Shown: positions 31,820 to 38,388 of the stretch, in pieces
Layout: the number at the start of each line of letters is the position of its first letter
Numbering within the stretch: position 1 is the first letter of the stretch
NCBI GenBank assembly: GCA_002724975.1
Contig: PBQF01000004.1
Location: 10,443 to 54,080, forward strand
From: Parcubacteria group bacterium
Lineage (GTDB): Bacteria > Patescibacteriota > Minisyncoccia > Phycocordibacterales > GCA-002724975
Reading direction: 5' to 3'
DNA: 43,638 nucleotides
Notes under the pieces: model-generated
What the model saw: the letters and a program-made list of their open reading frames with translations, nothing else
What the model was told of the DNA's origin: nothing
Databases searched by the model: none
Translations under genes and position numbers: made by a program

Positions 31820-33130
31820 ATGACCAAGGTTATTACCAGATTTCCACCAAGTCCTACTGGATATTTTCATATCGGGAGTGCCAGAACGGCTCTTTTCAAT
31901 TATCTTTTTGCTAAAAATAACAACGGAGAGATGATTTTAAGGTTTGAGGATACTGATAAAGAGAGAAGTAAGCCAGAATATGAAAAAGACATTCTAGAAG
32001 GTCTTAATTGGCTTGGAATAAAGCATGATAATGATAGTGTCCCCAAGCAATCAGAAAGACTGGGAGTTTACAGAAAGCACCTACAGGAACTTATCAATAA
32101 AGACATAGCATATATTTCTAAAGAGAAAGAAGGAAAGAGAGATGAAGTTATCCGATTTAGGAATCCAAATACAAAGATTAAATTTAATGACCTTATCCGA
32201 GAGGAGGTTGAATTTGATACAACTGACTTGGGCGATTTTATAATTGCCAAATCGTTGGATGAGCCAGTTTATCATCTGACAGTTGTGGTAGATGATTACG
32301 AAACAGATATAACACACGTTATTAGAGGTGAAGACCATATTTCAAATACAGCCAGACAGATTTTAATTTTGGAAGCACTCGGGTTTGCAAGACCAATTTA
32401 TGTCCATATTCCGTTAATTCTCGCAGCAGACAGAAGCAAGCTCTCAAAAAGACACGGAGCAGTTTCAATCATGGAGTATAAAGAGATGGGGTATTTACCA
32501 GAAGCAATTGTAAATTATCTTGCTTTATTAGGATGGAATCCCGGAACAGAAAAAGAAATATTTAGTATGGATGAACTGATTGGGGAATTTAGCTTGGGGA
32601 AAGTTCAAAAAGGGGGAGCTGTTTTTAATTCGGAGAAACTTGATTGGATAAATAAGAAACATTTAGGAAAATTAACTAACGAGGAGTTTGTAGATATTGC
32701 AAGGGAACATATTCCGGAAAATTTAAAGAACTTCCCAAACTTTGATTTACTTCTTGCTTCAATAAGAGAAAGAATTAACAAGACGAGCGATATTGACAAA
32801 TTGGCAGAAGACGGAGAGTTTGATTTTTACATTGACGAACCCGAGATGAATCCGGAAAAAATTGTTTGGAAAGACGAAGGGAATAGTGCTGCAAAGGAAA
32901 ATCTTAAAAAAGTTGTTTCACTTTTGGAAAGGGTTGATGATTTTTCGTATGAAGGCGTAAAGAGTGCAGTCCAGCCGTTTGCAGATGAAAGGGGTAGAGG
33001 AAGTGTTATGCATCCAATGAGAATTGCTTTAACTGGTAGAGATAAGTCTCCAGACCCATTTACTATTGCCGGTATTTTAGGAAAAGAGCAAACAATAATA
33101 CGGCTTAATAGAGCCATAGAATTACTTTAA
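31820..33130 (+). CDS. gltX: Glutamyl-tRNA synthetase
   Basis: A class I synthetase that charges tRNA-Glu, and often also tRNA-Gln in bacteria that then amidate it. The start MTKVITRFPPSPTGYFHIGSAR carries the HIGH motif and matches the family start, supporting 31820 over the ATG two codons upstream. The KMSKS-type motif is KLSKR at about 207-211. The C-terminal anticodon-binding part is slightly short; 436 residues in total. Confidence 0.95.
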   Translation: MTKVITRFPPSPTGYFHIGSARTALFNYLFAKNNNGEMILRFEDTDKERSKPEYEKDILEGLNWLGIKHDNDSVPKQSERLGVYRKHLQELINKDIAYISKEKEGKRDEVIRFRNPNTKIKFNDLIREEVEFDTTDLGDFIIAKSLDEPVYHLTVVVDDYETDITHVIRGEDHISNTARQILILEALGFARPIYVHIPLILAADRSKLSKRHGAVSIMEYKEMGYLPEAIVNYLALLGWNPGTEKEIFSMDELIGEFSLGKVQKGGAVFNSEKLDWINKKHLGKLTNEEFVDIAREHIPENLKNFPNFDLLLASIRERINKTSDIDKLAEDGEFDFYIDEPEMNPEKIVWKDEGNSAAKENLKKVVSLLERVDDFSYEGVKSAVQPFADERGRGSVMHPMRIALTGRDKSPDPFTIAGILGKEQTIIRLNRAIELL

Positions 33131-33136
33131 AATCCA

Positions 33137-34417
33137 ATGCCAAGAAGTTTTCAAAATAAATTTTTAGTTTTTATTCTCTTATTACTTTTTTTACCAGCGA
33201 CGGCAGGTGCTGGTAAAATTGATGAACTCCGTGCTCAAATAGGAGACCGAGAAAGGCAATTGGCTGAAATCCAAGAGGAGATAGACCAGTATGAAAAAGA
33301 TTTAGAACAAGTCGGGGCAGAAAAAGACAATTTAAACAACGCTATAAAAAAGCTTGATATAACTAGGAATAAACTTTTGACTGACATTAAAAAAACCCAG
33401 GGCCAAATTAATAATGAGACTTTGAATATTGAAAAGCTTAGCTTGGAAATTGTAGAAAAGGAGAAAAGGATAAGAAATAATAATGCCGCCATTGCTGAAT
33501 CTTTGAGGCGAATAAATGAGAACGACAATTTTTCTATGATAGAGGGAGTTTTAGCTGAAAGGAATTTGTCAGAGTTTTGGGAAAATTTGGATACTCTTAA
33601 AAGATTTCAAGAAGGTATTAAGAAAGATTTAAAAAAATTAAAGGAAGTAAAAACAGCTTTATCAGGCGACAAAGAAGAAGTTGAAGATAGGCGTTCAACT
33701 TTAATTTCAAAAAGAGGAGAACTTGATGACAAGAGAGGGATAGTCGATCAGAATAAAGCCGAGAAAAATGAAATCTTGGAAGTTACTGAAAACAAGGAGT
33801 CTAATTATCAGGTACTATTGAATGAAAAAATTAAACAAAGGGAGCAATTTGAAAAAGAACTTTTTGAATTTGAATCAGCGCTTCAATTTGAACTTGACCC
33901 AAGTAAAATCCCACCGGCGGGGCGGGGGATTTTACAGTGGCCTTTGGATTATATAAGGATTACACAAAGATTTGGGAAAACAGCGGATTCTGGAAGACTG
34001 TACACCTCTGGGACGCACAACGGAGTTGATTTTGGTATTTCAACTGGGAGTAATGTTTATACCGCTTTAGGTGGGGTAGTGAGAGGAACTGGCAACACAG
34101 ATCAATTTTATGGATGTCTTTCTTATGGAAAATGGGTTTTGATTAGACATAATAATGGTTTAAGTACTCTGTACGCTCATCTTTCAGGCACAATTGTTTC
34201 AAAAGGTCAGCAGGTTAGTACCGGGCAGGTTATTGGATACAGTGGAAGCAGTGGGTACTCAACCGGACCGCACCTACATCTTTCTTTGTTTGCTAGCCAA
34301 GGAGTAGAATTAATGAGATTAGGGGATATCCCGGGGCGTCCAATTACGAGATGTTCAAATGCTACTATTCCAATTGCACCAAAAGACGCTTATCTAGACC
34401 CACTAATCTACCTTTAA
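33137..34417 (+). CDS. EnvC-like coiled-coil protein with M23 (LytM) domain
   Basis: A 426-residue exported protein: a signal peptide at about 1-24 (hydrophobic core FLVFILLLLFLPATAGA), a long coiled coil at about 26-245, and a C-terminal LytM domain. Zinc ligands H294 and D298 (GTHNGVDFG) and H379/H381 (GPHLHLS) are intact, so it may cut peptidoglycan itself, unlike E. coli EnvC, which only activates amidases. It lies six bases after gltX. A role in daughter-cell separation is inferred from this architecture. Confidence 0.9.
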   Translation: MPRSFQNKFLVFILLLLFLPATAGAGKIDELRAQIGDRERQLAEIQEEIDQYEKDLEQVGAEKDNLNNAIKKLDITRNKLLTDIKKTQGQINNETLNIEKLSLEIVEKEKRIRNNNAAIAESLRRINENDNFSMIEGVLAERNLSEFWENLDTLKRFQEGIKKDLKKLKEVKTALSGDKEEVEDRRSTLISKRGELDDKRGIVDQNKAEKNEILEVTENKESNYQVLLNEKIKQREQFEKELFEFESALQFELDPSKIPPAGRGILQWPLDYIRITQRFGKTADSGRLYTSGTHNGVDFGISTGSNVYTALGGVVRGTGNTDQFYGCLSYGKWVLIRHNNGLSTLYAHLSGTIVSKGQQVSTGQVIGYSGSSGYSTGPHLHLSLFASQGVELMRLGDIPGRPITRCSNATIPIAPKDAYLDPLIYL

Positions 34418-34435
34418 ATTAAAGTTTAAAAAGGA

Positions 34436-34441
34436 TAGAAT
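34436..34441 (+). promoter_or_regulatory. -10 element of 101-residue membrane protein
   Basis: TAGAAT followed by six bases and the ATG at 34448. Confidence 0.5.
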
Positions 34442-34447
34442 TCTATT

Positions 34448-34753
34448 ATGAACAGACAAGGTGGACTTATAAAACTTATCATTGTAATTATCATCGCAAT
34501 AATAGTTTTGTCATATTTTAGTTTTGATTTGAGGAGTATAGTTGAGGCACCGCAAACGCAAGACAATTTAGGATATGTTTGGGAACTTTTAACAATACTC
34601 TGGGTTGATTATCTGTCTCAGCCAATACTTTATTTTTGGAATAACATTTTTATTGACTTGCTCTGGGAGACCTTTATCTCAAATTTTGAAAGGATTAAAG
34701 CAGGGGAGTCAACTGATTTTGAATTAAATACTCCAAGCGTGGAATTTAACTAA
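34448..34753 (+). CDS. Small membrane protein (101 aa)
   Basis: Not recognised. One hydrophobic helix lies at about 8-25 (LIKLIIVIIIAIIVLSYF). After it comes an extracytoplasmic part with many aromatic residues (WELLTILWVDYLSQPILYFW) and a polar tail. It has its own -10 at leaderless spacing and is followed after two bases by another tiny membrane protein. Function unknown. Confidence 0.65.
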   Translation: MNRQGGLIKLIIVIIIAIIVLSYFSFDLRSIVEAPQTQDNLGYVWELLTILWVDYLSQPILYFWNNIFIDLLWETFISNFERIKAGESTDFELNTPSVEFN

Positions 34754-34755
34754 GT

Positions 34756-34908
34756 ATGAATGTACTTCTTGGAATTTTAATAATTTTTGTCTTGTTGTTT
34801 CCCTTAGGTAAATTTATGGGTCTTTTGGGTGAGAAATTTGCAGTTGTTATGATGACCTTTTTTGTTCTAACCCTTTTTCTAATTACTGTCGGTTACGCTT
34901 TTGTTTAA
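34756..34908 (+). CDS. Tiny two-helix membrane protein (50 aa)
   Basis: Unrecognised. It starts MNVLLGILIIFVLLF and is almost wholly hydrophobic, with two helices joined by a short loop containing GEKF. It lies two bases after the previous gene, which suggests the two are made together. Its stop overlaps by four bases the stop of the convergent LexA-like gene; this is the last gene of the long + strand run. Confidence 0.55.
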   Translation: MNVLLGILIIFVLLFPLGKFMGLLGEKFAVVMMTFFVLTLFLITVGYAFV

Positions 34909-35546
34909 ACTAAAGCTCCGCGGTTTTCAAACTTCCTAACGATGCCGGTGACAACGCCGGCAATTTCTAAATCATCATTAATATAAGCCGAGAGTGGAGG
35001 GTAAGCCGGATTGACCGACTGTAGAATCACCGACTTCGCTTTTTTGAAAAATTTCTTGATTTTAGCTGTATCATTATGGATGACCACAACTAGATCTCCA
35101 TTATTTGCTAGATTAGTTTTGTCTGCCAAGACCATATCTCCTTCTTCAATTATTGGACTCATAGAATCTCCAACTGCCTCAACCAAAAAAGAACTTTGAG
35201 TGACCTTGAAGGTTTTCGAGGGTAGGGGAACACGGTCTAAAATATTGTCGTCATTAAAATATCCCCCTAAACCACACTCAGCCATTCCATACACATTTAG
35301 AAAGACTATATCTTTGACGGGGTTCTTGAGGACATTAATTCTTTTACTTATGTTGTCCCTAAAAATGTAGCCCTTTTTTTCGAGCTGATTTATATGGTGT
35401 GAGACTGTATTTGGAGATTTAACACCAATTTTCTCTGCTATTTCTCTCAGCCCCCAAGAATCACTTTCTGGTTCTTTCAAAACATCTATAAGTTTCTCTT
35501 GGGTCGGGTGAAGGCGACCCAACATTGCGTGTTTACCTGATGTCAT
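34905..35546 (-). CDS. LexA-like repressor with S24 autopeptidase domain
   Basis: A 213-residue protein. Residues about 12-75 form a winged helix (LHPTQEKLIDVL, then SPNTVSHHINQLEKKGYI). The S24 peptidase domain follows. The self-cleavage site is probably C91-G92 (AECGLGG), the Cys-Gly type known from UmuD, where classical LexA has Ala-Gly. The catalytic serine is S128 (GDSMSPIIEEGD) and the lysine K162 (DTAKIKK). A perfect 21-bp palindrome lies just upstream, consistent with self-repression. It could be the SOS repressor or a UmuD/CI-like regulator. recA is not in the window. Confidence 0.85.
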   Translation of the reverse strand: MTSGKHAMLGRLHPTQEKLIDVLKEPESDSWGLREIAEKIGVKSPNTVSHHINQLEKKGYIFRDNISKRINVLKNPVKDIVFLNVYGMAECGLGGYFNDDNILDRVPLPSKTFKVTQSSFLVEAVGDSMSPIIEEGDMVLADKTNLANNGDLVVVIHNDTAKIKKFFKKAKSVILQSVNPAYPPLSAYINDDLEIAGVVTGIVRKFENRGALV

Positions 35547-35568
35547 AATATATTAAAAAATTAACTCT

Positions 35569-35589
35569 TGTCCTATATTTTATAGGACA
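35569..35589. promoter_or_regulatory. 21-bp perfect palindrome, candidate LexA-like operator
   Basis: Half-sites TGTCCTATA and TATAGGACA flank TTT, 22 bp upstream of the LexA-like start. TATAAA/TAAAAT inside it, read on the minus strand, could be the -10, so a bound repressor would block transcription. No second copy was seen in the window. Confidence 0.65.
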
Positions 35590-35665
35590 GAGAAAAATAA
35601 GTAAAAATTAAAAGTGTGGATAACTTTTGCGATATTATAAGAAATAGAGGAGTTAATATCTTATT

Positions 35666-36031
35666 TTATAACCCTTCCACTACCACTAATCTTATAACAC
35701 TACCATTGTTGTTTGTGTGATAAATAAACTCTTCGCTTCCCACTTCTGTTACTAACTTAAATCCTGGAGTAATTACCCGTATACAAAGTTCTCCCCCTTC
35801 TTCTGCTCCTAAACATGCATTAGGCCACTCAACATTTTCTATACTTTTTATTAAAATATCTTTTTCCGGATCAAGATTTTTTTCTAAAAGGATTAGTTTC
35901 TTTACTTCTGTTATAACTAGATTTTCATAATTTGTTCTGGTTTTTTTGTCGTTTATACCGCTACCTAATCCTAAGTACAAAGTTAGTGCGAAGGTAACTA
36001 TTACAGCCAAAATAAGCGTTTTTTTGTCCAT
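35666..36031 (-). CDS. Membrane-anchored protein with WPxxCLG...C...PG motif
   Basis: A 121-residue protein with one N-terminal helix (about 6-24) and an outward domain. The pattern VEWPNACLGAEEGGELCIRVITPGFKLV and FIYHTNNNG resembles a recurrent bacterial domain with WPxxxLG and a late C..xxPGY, of unknown function. C73 and C82 (of the two motifs) may pair as a disulfide. It starts just after a strong terminator, so it has its own promoter or depends on readthrough; no clear -10 was found. Confidence 0.65.
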   Translation of the reverse strand: MDKKTLILAVIVTFALTLYLGLGSGINDKKTRTNYENLVITEVKKLILLEKNLDPEKDILIKSIENVEWPNACLGAEEGGELCIRVITPGFKLVTEVGSEEFIYHTNNNGSVIRLVVVEGL

Positions 36032-36045
36032 ATGTAAGCACCGTT

Positions 36046-36080
36046 AAATCAAAAACCCGCTTGCTGCGGGTTTTTGATTT
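36046..36080. terminator. Strong bidirectional terminator
   Basis: AAATCAAAAACCCGC and GCGGGTTTTTGATTT form a perfect 15-bp stem with a five-base loop and A/T runs on both sides. It ends the acidic-protein gene at 36086 and isolates the downstream 121-residue gene. Confidence 0.85.
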
Positions 36081-36085
36081 GAACT

Positions 36086-36313
36086 TTAGCTACTTTCTTC
36101 TTCTCCTTCAGAAGATGATTCATCTTCTGGTGCTTCTCCTTCAGATGACGACTCTTCACTAGATGAATCTTCAGAAGATGAAGCGCTTGCTGCCTGCTCT
36201 GTGTTGTCCTCTGTTTCTGTGTCTACAGGAGCACTCGAGTCATCACTCCTGAAAAGGAACCACAATAAAGCAATAACAACAATCAGTATTACCACCCAAA
36301 TTACTTTTCCCAT
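36086..36313 (-). CDS. Small membrane protein with acidic Ser/Glu-rich tail (75 aa)
   Basis: A single helix at about 4-21 (VIWVVILIVVIALLWFLF) is followed by a low-complexity tail of Ser, Glu, Asp and Ala (ASSSEDSSSEESSSEGE). The tail would face outward. The low-complexity repeats make homology unreliable. A strong terminator sits five bases past the stop, which supports a true transcription unit. Function unknown. Confidence 0.65.
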   Translation of the reverse strand: MGKVIWVVILIVVIALLWFLFRSDDSSAPVDTETEDNTEQAASASSSEDSSSEESSSEGEAPEDESSSEGEEESS

Positions 36314-36401
36314 AATAATTCATAATTAATAATGCTTTTAATACACAAATGATAGCAGTTAATATTTCCCTTGTAAAAACATATTTATCCAGAAGTACTT
36401 G

Positions 36402-36430
36402 TTGACAATCTGTAAAGTATGTTGTGTTAT
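36402..36430 (+). promoter_or_regulatory. Promoter-like pair in gene-free region
   Basis: A perfect TTGACA (36402-36407), 17-base spacer and TGTTAT (36425-36430, preceded by TG nearby). Transcription would start near 36437 and run toward the dif-like palindrome. Confidence 0.45.
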
Positions 36431-36616
36431 CATATAAGGGCAGGGGAGGAATGGGTTTTTCCACCCTTTTCATCCTGGAAATTTTTGACAGAGAATGTGA
36501 AGTAGGGAAATAGAGAGCTAAAATATATAAAAATACGACTAAATTAGAAGAAAGGGTTTTTTGAAAAATTTTTAAAAATTTTATTTTTTGAAGATTTGAG
36601 AAGTTTCAAAGTGAAC

Positions 36617-36652
36617 TATAGTGTCGGAAAATGTATATTGTGCGACACTATA
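36617..36652. other. dif-like 28-bp site within a 36-bp inverted repeat
   Basis: TATAGTGTCG and CGACACTATA form perfect 10-bp arms. The inner 36621-36648 reads as 11-6-11: GTGTCGGAAAA, TGTATA, TTGTGCGACAC, the layout of XerCD dif sites. The central six equal those of E. coli dif; the arms match each other in 9 of 11 but match E. coli dif only partly. Confidence 0.35.
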
Positions 36653-36799
36653 TTACTTCTAAAATGGGGCTATTTAGCCCTTTCCCCTAACAATTTAATA
36701 GTTAAGTTGTTTAATTTTTATTTTATATTTCTTATTGTAAAAAAATCTTATCCAATGTACTCTTGTGAACAGATATCCACCCACCAAAAACTTTCAGTT

Positions 36800-36968
36800 C
36801 TCTAGTGGTCTGGATAGCCACTATGTAGTGAAGGATGTTTTCTGACGGTCGGGGTTTTTTACCAAAGCCGTTAGGATTTCAAATCTCATTACTGTTCTGT
36901 TAGCCTTCTATAATCCCAATAAAGTCTCTGGCTTTCCCAGCCCTTAGACTTTGTTGGGGTCTTCCTTT
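36800..36968 (+). ncRNA. Candidate structured RNA
   Basis: On the + strand, TAGTGG/CCACTA (about 36803-36823), CTGACGG/CCGTTAG (36842-36848 with 36868-36874) and a final long hairpin follow in order. There is no ORF. No known RNA family was recognised. The 5' end is undefined; it could extend back to the promoter at 36402. Confidence 0.35.
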
Positions 36969-36970
36969 TT
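36915..36970 (+). terminator. Long hairpin with T tract
   Basis: CCCAATAAAGTCT and AGACTTTGTTGGG pair over 13 bp with one wobble, enclosing GGCT/AGCC, followed on + by CTTCCTTTTT. The T tract favours + strand termination; it also lies right after the minus-strand Ada-type gene. Confidence 0.65.
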
Positions 36971-37334
36971 ATATCCCCTTGCAGTTTGCCGCAGGTTCGT
37001 ATCCAGCTGTTTCTGCAGCTTCTTTTGAATCAAACCAAACTTTATTTTCTTCTTTTATTCTTAAAGCTCCAGAACACCAAGGTAAATGATACTTTGTTCC
37101 ATTTTTAGAAACTACGTATTTACCTCCAATAGGGGAACTCTCCCCCACTGCCTGACTTTTTTCGGAGTTTATAGTTGTTGCAGAATTTTCAATTAATCTT
37201 ATTGGTTGTTTTTCATCTTCAATTTTTGAAAGTCGTCCCAAACCAAACGAAGCTGATGCTACTAAGATGATAATAAGGACAATGTATATATTGTCTCCAA
37301 TATTGATTTTTTGACCTAAATTTCGTATACTCAC
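36969..37334 (-). CDS. Membrane-anchored protein with Ada-type metal-binding domain
   Basis: A 121-residue protein starting at GTG 37334. A helix at about 14-33 (NIYIVLIIILVASASFGLG) is followed by a linker and a C-terminal domain KYVVSKNGTKYHLPWCSGALRIKEENKVWFDSKEAAETAGYEPAANC. That resembles the metal-binding domain of Ada, also fused to secreted nucleases. Ligands are likely the histidine and cysteine of YHLPWC and the late C of AANC; one expected cysteine seems missing. The GTG is chosen because TAAAAT lies eight bases upstream and longer versions run antisense into rpmA. Confidence 0.7.
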   Translation of the reverse strand: MSIRNLGQKINIGDNIYIVLIIILVASASFGLGRLSKIEDEKQPIRLIENSATTINSEKSQAVGESSPIGGKYVVSKNGTKYHLPWCSGALRIKEENKVWFDSKEAAETAGYEPAANCKGI

Positions 37335-37342
37335 AGGGCTTA

Positions 37343-37348
37343 ATTTTA
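37343..37348 (-). promoter_or_regulatory. -10 element of Ada-type gene (minus strand)
   Basis: TAAAAT on the minus strand, eight bases before the GTG at 37334. Its -35 would lie within rpmA or its start region. Confidence 0.45.
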
Positions 37349-37353
37349 GCAAA

Positions 37354-37359
37354 TAATAC
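37354..37359 (+). promoter_or_regulatory. -10 element of rpmA
   Basis: TAATAC followed by six bases and the ATG at 37366. It is back to back with the minus-strand -10 at 37343-37348. Confidence 0.4.
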
Positions 37360-37365
37360 TTATTT

Positions 37366-37638
37366 ATGGCGCATCGGAAAGCTGGTGGATCAGCTAAAAA
37401 TCTAAAGGATTCAAAACCAAAGTTCCTTGGCACAAAGCTCTATCAGGGTGAAAAAGCTAAGACTGGTAGTGTTATTGTAAGACAAAGGGGTACAAAAATT
37501 GAGGCCGGGGAAAATGTTAAGGTTGGCAAGGACCACACACTTTTTGCACTTAAATCTGGGGTGGTTAATTTTAGGGAAAAAAGAAAAAAGCGATTTGACG
37601 GGAAAATAGTCAGAAAAAAAGTTGTAGATATAAAATAA
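37366..37638 (+). CDS. rpmA: 50S ribosomal protein L27 (bL27)
   Basis: L27 lies near the peptidyl-transferase centre. It starts AHRKAGGSAKNLKDSKPKFLGTK, keeping the direct MAHRK start without the cleavable leader of Firmicutes. The GSVIVRQRGTKIEAGENVKVGKDHTLFA segment is diagnostic. 90 residues. Its usual partner rplU (L21) is not beside it. Confidence 0.95.
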   Translation: MAHRKAGGSAKNLKDSKPKFLGTKLYQGEKAKTGSVIVRQRGTKIEAGENVKVGKDHTLFALKSGVVNFREKRKKRFDGKIVRKKVVDIK

Positions 37639-37644
37639 AAAGTG

Positions 37645-37669
37645 CGGAGGGTTATCCTCCGTGTTTTTT
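37645..37669. terminator. Terminator between rpmA and rplI
   Basis: CGGAGG and CCTCCG pair around GTTAT, followed by GTGTTTTTT on +. It ends rpmA; on the minus strand A-rich flanks let it serve rplI too. Confidence 0.8.
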
Positions 37670-37671
37670 GA

Positions 37672-38091
37672 TTAGGAAGGGTTTAAGACTAGTTTCACTT
37701 TTGTCTTTTTTTCTCCAACTTGAATTTCAATTGTATACTCCCCAACCTCTTTAATTGGATGCTCGAGTAAAATGTTTTTGGCAGGGATGCCAGAATGTCT
37801 TGAAATTTCCTCCTTCCCTACTCCAGCAAACAAATAACCTTTTTCATTTGCCTTTTCTTTTATTTCAATTTGTTTTATGTCCCTGACTTTCTTGCCAAGA
37901 GCTTCCAGATTAACTTTGTTGACAGCCTCTTCTTTAACCCTCAGGCCTTCAATTTTCTTTATCGATTGAGGAGTAGCTAAAATAGCCATTTTTTTGGGGA
38001 TTAAAAAGTTTAAAGCAAATCCATCTTTAACTTCTTTAATATCATTTCTCTGCCCTACTTTTGGGACATCTTTAAGTAAAATAACTTTCAC
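37672..38091 (-). CDS. rplI: 50S ribosomal protein L9 (bL9)
   Basis: L9 has two RNA-binding domains joined by a long helix. The N-terminal domain KVILLKDVPKVGQRNDIKEVKDGFALNFLIP is canonical. The start is GTG at 38091, which gives the usual beginning and has TATAAT nine bases upstream; a start seven codons earlier would cross that -10. 139 residues. Some CPR groups lack L9, so its presence is a mild lineage hint. Confidence 0.94.
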   Translation of the reverse strand: MKVILLKDVPKVGQRNDIKEVKDGFALNFLIPKKMAILATPQSIKKIEGLRVKEEAVNKVNLEALGKKVRDIKQIEIKEKANEKGYLFAGVGKEEISRHSGIPAKNILLEHPIKEVGEYTIEIQVGEKKTKVKLVLNPS

Positions 38092-38100
38092 AGCAAGGGG

Positions 38101-38106
38101 ATTATA
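38101..38106 (-). promoter_or_regulatory. -10 element of rplI (minus strand)
   Basis: A perfect TATAAT nine bases before the GTG. It begins four bases after the T tract of the preceding terminator. Confidence 0.55.
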
Positions 38107-38110
38107 GCAC

Positions 38111-38142
38111 AAAAAAAGCCGCCCCGAGACGAGCGAGCGGCT
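38111..38142 (-). terminator. Terminator of GC-rich 64-residue gene
   Basis: On the minus strand AGCCGC and GCGGCT pair around a GC-rich loop and are followed by seven T. The stem starts within the stop codon of the upstream ORF. Confidence 0.8.
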
Positions 38143-38336
38143 TATTCCCTACCTAGCGGTAGGGGTAATTGGCCTTGGGGTAATTGTTTTTGGCCTTCTG
38201 CCTCCGGAGACGGCTTCTCCGACGGCAGCTTCTTTTTTGCCCCCCTGAAGAGGATCTCCCCGCAGATTTGGCAACAGCCGAATTTCTGTCCGCCTGAAGT
38301 CCACCATCTCGGTGGACCTCCATGTAGACACCACAT
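38142..38336 (-). CDS. Small GC-rich gene, putative zinc-binding protein (64 aa)
   Basis: Unrecognised. It begins MWCLHGGPPRWWTSGGQKFG. C3 and H5 plus C21, C22 and C25 (CCQIC) could bind a metal; a basic patch and a Pro/Gln/Leu-rich tail with QLP repeats follow. It has a full promoter, a strong AGGGGG ribosome site five bases before the ATG (GTG at 38342 is in frame but lies in that site) and its own terminator. It is clearly richer in G+C than neighbours. GTCCACC/GGTGGAC near the start makes the RNA structured, so a non-coding RNA is an alternative. Confidence 0.5.
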   Translation of the reverse strand: MWCLHGGPPRWWTSGGQKFGCCQICGEILFRGAKKKLPSEKPSPEAEGQKQLPQGQLPLPLGRE

Positions 38337-38355
38337 AGGCACCCCCTCTCTTCTG

Positions 38356-38383
38356 AGTGTAGCAGTTTTTTACTATTTGTCAA
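38356..38383 (-). promoter_or_regulatory. Promoter of the GC-rich 64-residue gene (minus strand)
   Basis: TTGACA (38378-38383), 16-base spacer, TACACT (38356-38361). The leader of about 12-15 bases carries GAGGGGG (38342-38348). Confidence 0.65.
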
Positions 38384-38388
38384 GTAAG

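Larger units (their letters stand above)
36314..36968. other. Largest gene-free stretch of the window
   Basis: 655 bp without a convincing gene. It holds a + strand promoter-like pair (36402-36430), an AT-rich run (about 36545-36600), a dif-like palindrome (36617-36652), a GGGCT/AGCCC hairpin near 36666, and a structured + strand segment (36800-36968) ending in a terminator-like hairpin. A 20-codon ORF at 36451-36513 has purine-rich AGGGGAGG just before its ATG but is not convincing. Confidence 0.6.

Noticed and set aside
36243..36473. 76-codon minus-strand ORF overlapping the acidic membrane protein gene
   Set aside because: It overlaps the better-supported ORF 36086-36313, has no membrane or domain pattern, and reads into the promoter-like gap.
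35615..36780. Replication origin suggested by DnaA-box-like words (TGTGGATAA at 35615, TTATCCAGA at 36385, TTATCCAAT at 36748) and an AT-rich run
   Set aside because: Boxes are scattered over more than 1 kb, only one is perfect, dnaA and dnaN are absent, and gene orientation fits a terminus better than an origin.
36596..36805. 69-codon + strand ORF in the gene-free region
   Set aside because: It runs through the dif-like palindrome, has no ribosome site or suitably spaced -10, and its composition is that of AT-rich non-coding DNA.
38153..38383. Alternative minus-strand frames of 61 and 76 codons over the GC-rich cassette
   Set aside because: The 76-codon frame starts inside the -35 of the promoter, and the strong ribosome site is positioned for the 64-residue frame instead.
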